Assembly: GCA_032160945.1 (NCBI GenBank)
Contig: JAVHTL010000005.1
DNA length: 46,354 nucleotides
Source of the DNA: Fervidibacter sp032160945
GTDB lineage: Bacteria > Armatimonadota > Fervidibacteria > Fervidibacterales > Fervidibacteraceae
Reading direction: 5' to 3' (one strand)
Positions 15,705 to 24,846 of the stretch are shown here, in pieces. The notes under the pieces are model-generated. The model was given only the letters and a program-made list of their open reading frames with translations, made no database searches and was not told the DNA's origin. A program made the translations under genes and the position numbers. Numbering within the stretch: position 1 is the first letter of the stretch; each line of letters opens with the position of its first letter.

Positions 15705-17023
15705 TCAATGTCGCCATCCCATCAATTTCCTCAAAAAATCCACGATTTTCCGCCAATTTTGAGAGCATCCCTGATTTCGCGACCCCAAGATTTTTTGAGC
15801 GAAACCGTGAATGATTATAACGAGCGAGAAGAAAAAGTCAAGATGGGGAGCGAGTTTTGGGCGAATGGCGGGCTTCTGTGCCGCAAACTTGTCGCTCCAT
15901 CAAATTCACTCGCTAACTACCCGCAAAAAACCTCAAGGGCAATTTGCGGAAAATGGCGAGCAAATGGTGCGCTAACACCAATCCCCCCCACGAACTTGCA
16001 GTTTCGGTTTGAGAAAATTGCGCGCAGTCCGCTCTTTCTCTTCAGGTTTTACCTTTGCGAAAAAAGAAAGAGGAAAGTTTGCAGGAGTTTTTGCACTGAT
16101 TTGCGCGCTCAGAGCAAGGTTTACTTGCAAGGTTGATGAAAAATCGGAACGAAATCTCACTCAAACTGAAAAAGCAATTAGGAAAATGTTCGGCGCGCCA
16201 TTCACAAATTCACATTGGAATCGCAGGTTAAAGCGCGCAAAATTTCGGCGCGAAAAATCGCTTTTTGATTGCGTTGATGAGTATAATTTTGTGCACCGTT
16301 CGCGCCACATCTCGGTTAGGGGAAAGCGAGGGGATAACTGTGCGCGCAACCCAACCCTCATCCACCTTGCAAGTTTATCCGCATTTGAGAGCATCACCAT
16401 TTTGCGCTTTCGGGCGGGAATCAGTGCCTGCAATCCATTTTGGGTTCGCAGAAATAACAAAAGATTTTCCTGCGCAAGAAAGCGAGGGGATAATTGCGCG
16501 CCCGAAACTTTCCCTTTCGTTCCCGTGCAGGTTTTATCCCCTAACAAGCGATAACCGCGCTTTGGGAACGAACACACTACACACTCATCGCTTTGCACCA
16601 TCGCATCTAACTTCCTTGCAGGTTCTGGAAGTGTTTTTGTGAATCAATTTGGGCAGTTAGTGAGCGCACACGGCTTTGGGTTGCCCGCTTCACTGAATTT
16701 TCGGATGATAAAATTGTTTCACCTTTTCCCTCTTATCCAATTCGTTGCAAGCGCAATCGTTTTGCAGGCTCAGATTCAACGCATACTTAACGCTCGTTTT
16801 TGATTGAACCAAGGAAAGCAAGAAAAGTGCTGCTTTGAGCCATGCGGAGCGTTCAAAAATTGCGCGCTCCAAAATCGTGAAAGATAATGTCCTGAGATTG
16901 CTGATTTTGATGTTTATGGAAGGGGAAGTTGCACTGTTCATTGCAGGTGCATAAGTGTTCAAAGCAAGAAGTAAGCGGAAAAACGAGATGCCACAACAAG
17001 GTCAAGTGAGTAACATATCGTCG
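15705..17023. other. Left non-coding end of the element
   Basis: I find no supported gene in these 1.3 kb. It holds one arm of a subterminal inverted repeat (15736-15773) and two copies of a roughly 157-bp unit beginning GAAAGCGAGGGGATAA (16322 and 16478). Several TTATCC sequences occur in both orientations (such as 16375-16383 and 16534-16539), along with many GCGCGC and TTGCAGG/TTGCAAG strings. Such organisation suits an origin, packaging or recombination region, but no function is proven. Confidence 0.6.
15736..15773. repeat. Subterminal inverted repeat, left arm
   Basis: The stretch AAATCCACGATTTTC..CCAATTTTGAG..GCATCCCT matches, in reverse complement and with a few mismatches, 34561-34598 just inside the right attachment copy. 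The left arm starts 31 bases inside the attachment repeat and the right arm 15 bases inside. Paired arms near both ends suit integrase arm-type sites. Confidence 0.7.
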
Positions 17024-17311
17024 CTAAATACTTGTTATTAAGTTTTGCCTAACAGTTAGCGAAGTTATATGCAAAATTGAATATGGGTGTATATTAGGGA
17101 AAACTTCGCGCAGCGCATCGCTCACAAGCGGCGCAAAAGGCATCGGAAACAACAAGTATAACCTGCGCATCTCGCCGCCAGCGTTCTTGATTTCGTTAGC
17201 CCACATCAGCGGGTAATCTATCTCGTGCCCGTGCACATCAAGGAAAACTTCCTTACCTTTATCTAACCGCTCGTATTGCTTTTTGAGTTCTGCGAAATCG
17301 TTTGCGCCCAT
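17024..17311 (-). CDS. Small element protein of unknown function
   Basis: I do not recognise this 95-residue protein. It has an N-terminal charged helix (FAELKKQYERLDKGKEV), a mixed middle (DVHGHEIDYPLMWANEI) and an amphipathic hydrophobic stretch (LYLLFPMPFAPLVSDAL). A strong AGGAGGCG ribosome site eight bases before the ATG supports it as a real gene. It is read away from the terminase gene across a 67-base gap, so it could be a regulator of that divergent promoter region, but it lacks any clear DNA-binding motif. Confidence 0.6.
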   Translation of the reverse strand: MGANDFAELKKQYERLDKGKEVFLDVHGHEIDYPLMWANEIKNAGGEMRRLYLLFPMPFAPLVSDALREVFPNIHPYSILHITSLTVRQNLITSI

Positions 17312-17378
17312 GCGCGCATCGCCTCCTGTGTGCTTATTTTAGCGCGCTCAGGCTAATTTTGTATTGAGGTGAGAAATT

Positions 17379-19421
17379 TTGGCGCGCCGCAAATTCCGAT
17401 ACAAAGAACCGTTACCGAAACCAAGAAGCAAAAAGGAATTCGCCGCAATGCTATACAACCTTTTCGGGTTCTTGCCACCAACAGTTGCGGTGTGCGAAGG
17501 GCACACAGCCCCCCTTGATGTTCTGTGGAAAGTGTATAACCAAGAGCACATGAACTACATCATCGTTGCGGCGCGCAAATCAGGGAAAACGATGGGTATC
17601 GCCGCGCTGCAAGTTCTCTTCGCATTAACATACGAACGCTTGAGTAGTTGCGATGTGGCAGCGAAGTTAAGCCAAGCGGAAGTTTGCTACGAGCACTCGC
17701 GCGCATTCCTGTTCGCACCGAAAGGCGAAATCGGTAAGCGCGTAATCCCACAATACATTGTAGATGAAGGCACAAAGCGCGAAATCCAATTGCGCACAGG
17801 GTCGCGCATCTTCATCGCAACAGGTAGCATAAAAGGCGTGAACGCTATACACCCCCACAAACTTTTCTTTGATGAAGTTGAACTTTTGGATGGCGGATGG
17901 AGCGTTATTCAGGAAGCGCTGCCAGCACCCATGACCGAAGGCGATAAACTGCGCCAAATCTGCTTTGTCTCATCGTGGAAGTTTCGCGGTGGGATACTGG
18001 ATAGGCTAATCGCAACTTTCCGCGATGACCCCACAACATACATCGCCTTTTGGTGCGGGTTTGAAGCCATGCAACCCGTGCACGATTGCTCATTTTGCCA
18101 TAGCCTGCAACGCAAACTTTCAGATGGCACTGTTGTTAGTTTCGCTGATTTCTGCAAGAACAAGGATGGTAGTTGCAAAGGCAAGCGCGCACGGGGGTTC
18201 ATCTCGCTCGTTGATGTTCGCAGCGAGTTTCTGGGGCTTGATGAAAATGTGTTTAGGTCACAGTGGCTTTCGGAGCGCCCCCAAGAGAGCGGGCTGCGAG
18301 TGTTTTACATACACCCATCATCGCGCCTCAAGAGATACATCCCGCTCCCAGAATACCCACTTTACGCTGGCGTTGATTACGGGCGCGTATCGGCAGTGGT
18401 GGTTTGCCAAGTGCTGCCAACAGGGCACATTGTGGTTTTTGATGAGTTCGTGCGCTACAACTTATCGCCGCGAGAAGTTGCGCGCCTGTGTGCGGAAATC
18501 AGCGCAGCATATAAACGCCAATACGGTGCGCGCATTGAACTTTTCGTTATAGACCCGCGCCATTTCTACATTTTTGAGCGCGAGTTCGCCGAGTTGGGGT
18601 TGCCAGCAGTAGCGCCGCCCAACCCCGCTTACGGCGGTAGCGGCGAAAAGAAAGCGCGCGTTAACATCGTTAACAACTTCCTTGTGCCTGATTTTGATAC
18701 TGGGATACCAAAGTTGCTTTTCGTGCCGAGCAGAGTGCCTGTGCTGCTAACGCAAATGGAAGACCTTACATACAAAACAAACAGCGATGGGTTGCCTACA
18801 GATGAGATTCCCGATGGCAACGACCACTGTAGCGACGCGCTCCTTTATGTGGTGTCATACATTTACGCTGCTGGTATAAATAAGGAGATGGAAGGGGTTG
18901 GTTCGGCGCGCCCCGAAACTAATGCCATATTGGCGCAACTAATGAGCAATGTTGAGCGCGCCCCAGCAGATGATTCAAACAACGATGAGTGGGGCGTGCG
19001 CGAACACATAGCAATACAAGAGCAACAAACACAAGCAGCGAAAGAAGAAGTTATAAGCGCGATAAAAAACTACATAAGCAACACCATGCGCTATGTAGCA
19101 GCGCAAATGAATGTGCCCACCACCCAAGTAGATATAGATGCTATAGCCGAGCAAACCTACAAAAACTTGGAAGATTACTTCGCTGGGGAACTCGGCGCAG
19201 GTAAAGATATCACAGATATCGTGTATAAGATGCCTAAGGAAGTTGAGCAGAAGTTGCTTGAACTCACCGTAAGAGAGTTAGATAGGTTGCAAATGCGCGC
19301 AGGGCTGCAGCGCTGGGATAGCATGCTACCTTACGAAATGCTGCACGACGCGCTCATGAACGAAGTGTTCGGGCGCGGGGGTGGCGGTGGCTTCACACCA
19401 CCATTCTTCCCGCCTATATAA
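17379..19421 (+). CDS. Phage terminase large subunit (TerL) with extended C-terminus
   Basis: TerL packages DNA into procapsids using an ATPase and a nuclease. The 680-residue protein has Walker A AARKSGKT (64-71), Walker B KLFFDEVE with D165/E166, and the coupling motif CFVSSWKFRGG (195-205). An RNase H-like nuclease follows, with D333 (GVDYGR), D392 (FVIDPRH) and D482/D486 (NDHCSDAL). Between ATPase and nuclease lies a Cys insert (C237, C240, C259, C266) that could bind zinc. Residues from about 505 to 680 form a helical extension not needed for TerL function. It starts at TTG 17379 after GAGGTG. No small terminase is recognised. Confidence 0.9.
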   Translation: MARRKFRYKEPLPKPRSKKEFAAMLYNLFGFLPPTVAVCEGHTAPLDVLWKVYNQEHMNYIIVAARKSGKTMGIAALQVLFALTYERLSSCDVAAKLSQAEVCYEHSRAFLFAPKGEIGKRVIPQYIVDEGTKREIQLRTGSRIFIATGSIKGVNAIHPHKLFFDEVELLDGGWSVIQEALPAPMTEGDKLRQICFVSSWKFRGGILDRLIATFRDDPTTYIAFWCGFEAMQPVHDCSFCHSLQRKLSDGTVVSFADFCKNKDGSCKGKRARGFISLVDVRSEFLGLDENVFRSQWLSERPQESGLRVFYIHPSSRLKRYIPLPEYPLYAGVDYGRVSAVVVCQVLPTGHIVVFDEFVRYNLSPREVARLCAEISAAYKRQYGARIELFVIDPRHFYIFEREFAELGLPAVAPPNPAYGGSGEKKARVNIVNNFLVPDFDTGIPKLLFVPSRVPVLLTQMEDLTYKTNSDGLPTDEIPDGNDHCSDALLYVVSYIYAAGINKEMEGVGSARPETNAILAQLMSNVERAPADDSNNDEWGVREHIAIQEQQTQAAKEEVISAIKNYISNTMRYVAAQMNVPTTQVDIDAIAEQTYKNLEDYFAGELGAGKDITDIVYKMPKEVEQKLLELTVRELDRLQMRAGLQRWDSMLPYEMLHDALMNEVFGRGGGGGFTPPFFPPI

Positions 19422-19469
19422 AAAGCGGTAAAATCGTGGCTAAAGTGTATATGAAGGAGGCGATGAAAC

Positions 19470-21461
19470 ATGGCCGTAGAGATGACTGAACGCCAAATGG
19501 ATTTCGTTGTGAGCGCGCTCGCAGCCACCGTTGCCAATGAAGTTGTTAACAAATATGTGCCTGTGATACTGAGCAAGTTGGGGCTGCGGCCGTACGAACT
19601 CAAAAGCGATGCTGAAGTGAACGATTTGGCTGAGCGCGTCGTAAACACCGTGCACAAAATTGTCTCGGATGTTTGGGGTTGGGGCGCTGTTGCGGATGTG
19701 CGCAAAGTAACAAACCAACTGCGCGACGAGAAGTTAACCGAATTTCGCGATTTGCTTTCCGATGTGCGCAACATCACAACAAGCGCGATGGTCGGCGCCT
19801 ACGCGCGCAAAATACTCGCCGATTACCTTGATGAGGCGAATAGAACGGTGCTCCCCGCGTTGGTAGCCGAAGCACTACGCGAGCGCTACGGAAATAACGC
19901 CAAACTCACAAACAACAACACCATCGTGATTACCTACCCAGCCAATCAACTGCAAACAGTAAACCTTACCGATGTAGGAACCGTGCGCCTGCGCGGAATT
20001 GAGATTACCTATGTTCAACTTACCGTAACCAAAGACTTGCCTATTGATTTGGGCGAATTGCTACTGAGCAACCAACGCATAACTGACGCCACTTTGCAAC
20101 AACTCGCGCAAGTTTTGTGCAACCTAACAATATATTACAGAACATACGAAGTCGCAGGGGGAGGCAAGGAAAGCGCGCCCCTTTCTTACATTATTGATTC
20201 CTATACTACAGAAATTGTGCCGAACATCCAAAACTTGCGCGATGTGGTAGTTAAAGATGTAAGCGATATTTGCGATAATGCGATACCGCGCCTTTGGAAA
20301 TTCATTGTAGGCACAAGAGAAAACAACCCAACACACTTAAACGCGATTGAAGAAAGAGCCATAAACCAGTGGTTAGCAGAGATAGAAAAGCAACACGGCG
20401 CTATGCTTGGTTTCCTTACCAACCACGCTAACAGAGAAATAAGGATGTGGGAGCAACCAACAGAGAAGCCTGTTGGCGCTGTGCGCACCCATGGTTACAG
20501 TATCGTATTGAAAAAGAGCGCACTGCCAACACTTACAGAGGATACAACGATTCTGCAATTGGCGTTCACTTACAACATGGAAAGCAACAAACTCTCCGTT
20601 GCCGTTATAATTGGCGATAATTTGCAACAATACACATATGAAGCCATGTTGCCCGCTGATTTGATGCAGGTTGGGAATACAATACAGAGCGTGCTGCAAC
20701 AAGTCACAAGCGCTGTTGAAACATTTGTATCTGAATTATACCGGTCGCTGCTGCAATACACCCAAGATGATATTGAAACCATTGTTAACACTTACCTAAA
20801 AGGGAAAAAGTTTGAACTAATAGACATAGACGACCCGAGCGAGTATATCGCCACCAGTTTTGTAATTGATGAGTTTAATGTGCAAGGCGCTTCAGGTGGC
20901 GCACGCCAACCTACACAAGGCTTCTACAACATCACCCTTACGATTACACCAGAGGAACCTGCGCAGGGGGCAATGACGCCTGAAATCGCGCAATTGCACG
21001 CTGCTGGTCTTCTTCCTAAAAAAGTTGAGTTTAATGTAATAGTTAATAGCATTACTAATATGAGCCTATACTCCGCAGCATACAAATACATTATACAATC
21101 CTACACAGTTGTGTTACGCAACGGTGCAACGATAACCGATAATGTGAACTTCCGTACTTACTACTACCAGTATGATTTCAACAACCCAGAAATCGTCCCC
21201 GCAGGGTTGCGAACAGAAGATGCGCGCCGTTTGGTGCCCCTTTATTGCATGCTCGTAGGTGTGTTTGACGCGTTGGCTGAGTGGCTTTTCTACTCATTGT
21301 TCTCTATAGGATACTGGAGGAAGTTACTGCGCGAGCACCAGATGTTGCCACCAGAAGGTGTTACCGCTACTGGAGAAGCGGAAGGTGAAGAGAGCACTGT
21401 AGAGCAGCCATTGCGGTTCTACAAGCGGCTTTACTCGCTGTTGCATCGCAAAAGAAGTTAA
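19470..21461 (+). CDS. Large late protein of unknown function (modular alpha/beta)
   Basis: I do not recognise this 663-residue protein. Its first 130 residues are helical. After that, helical stretches alternate with beta-rich blocks near residues 160-190, 345-395 and 470-580. Each ends in an amphipathic helix such as LMQVGNTIQSVLQQVTSAV. A hydrophobic segment LVPLYCMLVGVFDALAEWLF occurs near 600, then a charged tail. Position directly after TerL is where a portal would lie, but portal signatures are not visible. It may be a portal analogue or a virion or coat protein. An AAGGAGGCGATG ribosome site precedes the ATG. Confidence 0.8.
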   Translation: MAVEMTERQMDFVVSALAATVANEVVNKYVPVILSKLGLRPYELKSDAEVNDLAERVVNTVHKIVSDVWGWGAVADVRKVTNQLRDEKLTEFRDLLSDVRNITTSAMVGAYARKILADYLDEANRTVLPALVAEALRERYGNNAKLTNNNTIVITYPANQLQTVNLTDVGTVRLRGIEITYVQLTVTKDLPIDLGELLLSNQRITDATLQQLAQVLCNLTIYYRTYEVAGGGKESAPLSYIIDSYTTEIVPNIQNLRDVVVKDVSDICDNAIPRLWKFIVGTRENNPTHLNAIEERAINQWLAEIEKQHGAMLGFLTNHANREIRMWEQPTEKPVGAVRTHGYSIVLKKSALPTLTEDTTILQLAFTYNMESNKLSVAVIIGDNLQQYTYEAMLPADLMQVGNTIQSVLQQVTSAVETFVSELYRSLLQYTQDDIETIVNTYLKGKKFELIDIDDPSEYIATSFVIDEFNVQGASGGARQPTQGFYNITLTITPEEPAQGAMTPEIAQLHAAGLLPKKVEFNVIVNSITNMSLYSAAYKYIIQSYTVVLRNGATITDNVNFRTYYYQYDFNNPEIVPAGLRTEDARRLVPLYCMLVGVFDALAEWLFYSLFSIGYWRKLLREHQMLPPEGVTATGEAEGEESTVEQPLRFYKRLYSLLHRKRS

Positions 21462-21519
21462 GCGTCTTTACGAACGCGCGCATCTTGCGTAAAATTGGTG
21501 TTGCGGAGGTGTTGAACCG

Positions 21520-22386
21520 TTGAATGAGACTTTACGCGAACTTAGGCAACAGGTGCTCAATAACATACGCAACGCGTTTAGGAATTATGAGCAAGACACA
21601 CGCGCCGCGCTGCAGCGAAAGCGCACATATATTCCAGATATTGAGGTGTTATTTGCTGCACGGCAAGCGCACGGTGTTTTCCTTGATGCTTGTGCGACGA
21701 TACTTAGCGTAGATATCAACCAAGCGCCAAACGGCTCGGTTACCACCGATGTATTACCGAAGAGTTTTACGATTGAATCTGATAAAGTGCTTGTGGAATT
21801 TAAAACTGCCATTTTCTTCTCGCGCACATACCCTGATGCCAATGCGAGCGATGATTTGGCGCAGCGCGAGATTGTTGCCAACGGCGCGCAACTTGGTTAC
21901 ATTGTGAAAGCGTTGTGTGAGATTAGGCTTGACGAGCGCGGCGTGCGCAGCACCGTTGATTTACTCGTTGCGCTCACCTTCCCGCCCGAAAACGCGCCAA
22001 ATTTTTGGTTTAATTCTGTTAACTATATTTTCGCGGCTCGGCTGCCTGCGGATGCTATTGAAGGTGGGTTGCCAAACGAACTTGAAAGTGGGTTGATTGT
22101 GGCGTGCCAGCGCGCAGCGCAAATCGCACCGCTCATAAGCACGGGAGAGTTACAATACAGTAACCATGATATCAGCATAACGCGCAAAAGCACGCTTGGC
22201 GCTGCCATCCTAAAAGCATTGCAAGAAGCGGTTCAACAAACCAAAACACTGCGCGCCGCGCGAGAACTAACCGAAACCTTAATGAGCGAGCAAATCATCG
22301 GTTTCACGGAGCGCTTGATTACCTACTTGCGCGAAACTCGCTACGCGCCGTTGCGCGCGCAAACTTTGCTGTTACGAGGGGATTAG
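21520..22386 (+). CDS. Late protein of unknown function
   Basis: This 288-residue protein is unrecognised. It begins with a basic helical segment (LRELRQQVLNNIRNAFRNYEQDTRAAL), then beta-rich stretches (FTIESDKVLVEFKTAIFF; EIRLDERGVRSTVDLLVALTF), and ends in helices. The layout resembles one and a half of the modules in the two neighbouring large proteins. It starts at TTG 21520 with GGAGGTG upstream and ends three bases before the next gene, so it is cotranscribed with them. A structural role is inferred only from context. Confidence 0.78.
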   Translation: MNETLRELRQQVLNNIRNAFRNYEQDTRAALQRKRTYIPDIEVLFAARQAHGVFLDACATILSVDINQAPNGSVTTDVLPKSFTIESDKVLVEFKTAIFFSRTYPDANASDDLAQREIVANGAQLGYIVKALCEIRLDERGVRSTVDLLVALTFPPENAPNFWFNSVNYIFAARLPADAIEGGLPNELESGLIVACQRAAQIAPLISTGELQYSNHDISITRKSTLGAAILKALQEAVQQTKTLRAARELTETLMSEQIIGFTERLITYLRETRYAPLRAQTLLLRGD

Positions 22387-22389
22387 CGC

Positions 22390-23886
22390 ATGGCTTCGCT
22401 GTCTGTGCAAAGCGCTATATCGGAAACGAGGCGAAACGCGCGCTACGCGGTGTCTGACATAGAGCGCGATACAGGCTGCCGCGCCTATCTCGTGCACGAA
22501 GGCGAGTTTCCGTTGCGTGGCGATGTAGAACAACATGTTTATTACTACGCGGTTTACTGGTTGGATTGGGTTTCCCAAACGCCGCTCTCCGCGCATTCGC
22601 TGAAAGAAGATAATATCATCGTGGCAACTTTCAGCGTTGTTGGTAGTGCATCTGATTTTAATTCATATGCAACGCTACGCATAATGCCATACAAAGATGT
22701 CTTCACAGTAGTGCCCCACTCTGATAACGAAAGCCTTTTGCGTTTCTTATCTTCTGGTGAAGAGTTAGTGAGCGCTGTAGATTTCTGTTTACCTACCGAG
22801 CGCGATCGTTTTACCGCGAAGGTGAAGGAAGCACTTAGAAAGTGCAGCGACGCGGTGGTTGATATTTACTTGAACGCGGATTGCGATGAGTTCTTGTGCG
22901 CCTTCACGGAATTCATCGCTAAAGAGTATAGGAAGCGCGCAGGCAAACCAGTGAGGTTAACTTACCAAAAAGATGATTATTCCATTTATTTTTACACATC
23001 TGTTGCGGCAACAGAACTGCATCCAGTGGAGTTGTCGGTACACGCGCGCGTTGTCACAGCGGATGCCATGCAGCGCACAATTTGCGGCGTGGATATCGCC
23101 ATTGGGATTGGATTAATTAGAGAAAAAGAGTATTCTCTAACGATAAAATTTAAAATTCCTTCCAACGCGCAGCCTGAATCGCTGAATCAGGTTTCAGTTA
23201 TATCGCGCACAGATATACCCAGTTTTAGTGAATTGCGCGCCGAAATGGACAGAGTAATTAAAACGCTTGCGCACTCGCACAGTTTTCTGGAGGCATTTGA
23301 TTCACTTGTTAAAGATATGCGCACAGCAGAAGAGCAGCGGCAAGAGATAATATCGGCTATGCTGCGCGATGCTGATTACGCTATTGGGCTAATCACGGAG
23401 CGGGCAATAAAGCGCGCATTGGCGCAGTGGTTCGCCGCGATGTGCGCGGGCGTTTACGGCGAACGCGGCTATTGCGATATCAGTACATCCTATGCGATGA
23501 GGAGGTTTCAATATTCAGAGTGCAACTTTCACGAACTTGATATTGTTGTTAAGTTATCTCCGCAGGCTGCGCGCCGCAATATTCTGGTTTACAAAGTGCC
23601 AATACGCATAATGTTGCGTTGGTATAGGGATGACGCGCCCAGAATTACAGTAACATCGGTAATAGAAGGGCACGCTGCGCGCTTGGCTGGCGACAGCAGT
23701 TACATAGAGTTTACTATAGATTGCAGCGCCGCGCCAGATTTGCAAGAAGTTTTGAGCATCGTGCGCACAATACTTGAACGCCTGCTAAACGACCAAATCG
23801 CAGTTCTAACGGCGCACTTACTAGAATTCTTTAAGGCGCATTATTACGATAACCTGCACAAAGGTAAAGTAAAAGTGGGGGTGTAA
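22390..23886 (+). CDS. Large late protein of unknown function with three repeated modules
   Basis: I do not recognise this 498-residue protein. Three segments share one order: a helix, a loop with short strands, two or three long strands, then a long helix. The beta blocks include IIVATFSVVGSASDF, VELSVHARVV..YSLTIKFKIPS and VPIRIMLRWYRDD..RITVTSVIEG. The closing helices include ELRAEMDRVIKTL and VLSIVRTILERLLNDQIAVL. This internal triplication suggests a repeated fold that could stack in a particle. It lies three bases after the preceding gene and three before the next. Confidence 0.78.
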   Translation: MASLSVQSAISETRRNARYAVSDIERDTGCRAYLVHEGEFPLRGDVEQHVYYYAVYWLDWVSQTPLSAHSLKEDNIIVATFSVVGSASDFNSYATLRIMPYKDVFTVVPHSDNESLLRFLSSGEELVSAVDFCLPTERDRFTAKVKEALRKCSDAVVDIYLNADCDEFLCAFTEFIAKEYRKRAGKPVRLTYQKDDYSIYFYTSVAATELHPVELSVHARVVTADAMQRTICGVDIAIGIGLIREKEYSLTIKFKIPSNAQPESLNQVSVISRTDIPSFSELRAEMDRVIKTLAHSHSFLEAFDSLVKDMRTAEEQRQEIISAMLRDADYAIGLITERAIKRALAQWFAAMCAGVYGERGYCDISTSYAMRRFQYSECNFHELDIVVKLSPQAARRNILVYKVPIRIMLRWYRDDAPRITVTSVIEGHAARLAGDSSYIEFTIDCSAAPDLQEVLSIVRTILERLLNDQIAVLTAHLLEFFKAHYYDNLHKGKVKVGV

Positions 23887-23889
23887 CCG

Positions 23890-24078
23890 ATGCGCGCAAT
23901 TACAACGATAAGGCATAGTTTGAACAAAGCGCGCAAGGCGCGCAAACGCAGTGATATTGATGAAATTCTGAGATGCCCTTACATCGTTGATGTGAGAACT
24001 GTGCTTAATTTAGCGCACGGCATCGCTGCGGGGTTGAACGCGGCGGCGCGCCGCGCCACACCATCATGGTTAGGCTAA
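23890..24078 (+). CDS. Small basic late protein
   Basis: This 62-residue basic protein (RHSLNKARKARKRSD near the N-terminus, AAARRATPSWLG at the end) is unrecognised. It starts three bases after the previous stop codon, in the same codon style rich in GCG and CGC, which supports translation by coupling. Its charge would suit nucleic acid contact in a particle, but that is inference. Confidence 0.6.
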   Translation: MRAITTIRHSLNKARKARKRSDIDEILRCPYIVDVRTVLNLAHGIAAGLNAAARRATPSWLG

Positions 24079-24124
24079 CATAAGAAAAGGAAAGGTAGCG
24101 CGCAAACCGTAGAGGTGAAAAAGA

Positions 24125-24475
24125 ATGCCTATCGTTACAGTAACTGGGCGTAACGCACGCGCCTTCTGGACAAAGATTGATGCAACGCAATTATTCAACT
24201 ACACGGGTGGCAATAACTTCTTGCTCGCGGCAAACGAAATGATACCCGATTCTCTTACCAAAAACCCTATTACAGGAAGCGCAGGCTGGGCTAACTTCCC
24301 GTTCCTTTCATCCATCTCGTTCAACATTGAAGGTAGCACCCAGTTGGTGCAAGTGCTCGGTTTAGATAACCCTGTAAGCATTGAGGAAGTAGGTTTGGCG
24401 CTGCAGGATGTTACCATGGAACCATTAGGTACAGTATGCGATGGCTACAACTCATTGCAACGCAGTTTGCTTTAG
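24125..24475 (+). CDS. Small late protein, unknown, possibly truncated
   Basis: This 116-residue protein is unrecognised. It starts at an ATG with a GAGGTG ribosome site. It contains IVTVTGRNARAFW, ATQLFNYTGGNNFLLAANEM, FLSSISFNIEGSTQLVQVLGL and VSIEEVGLALQDVTM, a mostly beta pattern. The coding style is that of the element. It ends at the border with a stretch of host-like composition, so the original gene may have been longer and cut by a later insertion. It closes the late operon. Confidence 0.62.
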   Translation: MPIVTVTGRNARAFWTKIDATQLFNYTGGNNFLLAANEMIPDSLTKNPITGSAGWANFPFLSSISFNIEGSTQLVQVLGLDNPVSIEEVGLALQDVTMEPLGTVCDGYNSLQRSLL

Positions 24476-24846
24476 TTCGGTATGAATTCCAACGACAACC
24501 GACAACCAGCAAAACTGTAAAGGATTTGATGAACCCAAATGTAAGTTGAGCGCCTACAAGTGATGAAACGCTGGACTTCTTGAAACAGTTTCTCCGCCAA
24601 AATAAGCACCAGCCCTTACCCTTTGCTGAAGACAGAGGTGTGTACCTTTGTGAATTTCAGGTTCCAAACGCTTGAAGGCATCAAGGTTGAAATAAGCAGT
24701 AGCGATAGAGAGAGGATAGGTTGTTGATTTAGCGCAAGTAGAGTTTCATTGCTTCATCCATTGCCCAACCTGTAACCCTTTTGTTATCCACCAAGCCCGT
24801 CAACGGTCTCTGTTGCATATGCATACAGCCTCGCCTCATACGCAAA
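24476..24846. other. Intergenic border without a convincing gene
   Basis: These 371 bases lie between the convergent late operon and the metallopeptidase gene. Composition shifts from GCGCGC-rich to host-like. Short reading segments remain: on the plus strand DETLDFLKQFLRQNKHQPLP up to a stop near 24674, and on the minus strand a 36-residue piece ending QPLTGLVDNKRVTGWAMDEA and a few more residues near 24730. These look like gene remnants and not intact genes. Confidence 0.5.

Noticed and set aside
15626..16136. Plus-strand readings over the left attachment copy
   Set aside because: They are the antisense of tRNA sequence followed by non-coding DNA, with no ribosome site or protein-like pattern.
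16322..16560. CRISPR array
   Set aside because: Only two degenerate units of about 157 bp; no short identical repeats with regular unique spacers and no cas genes.
16009..16962. Several short readings in the left non-coding end of the element
   Set aside because: They overlap on both strands, lack ribosome sites and show biased composition without protein pattern; repeats explain the region better.
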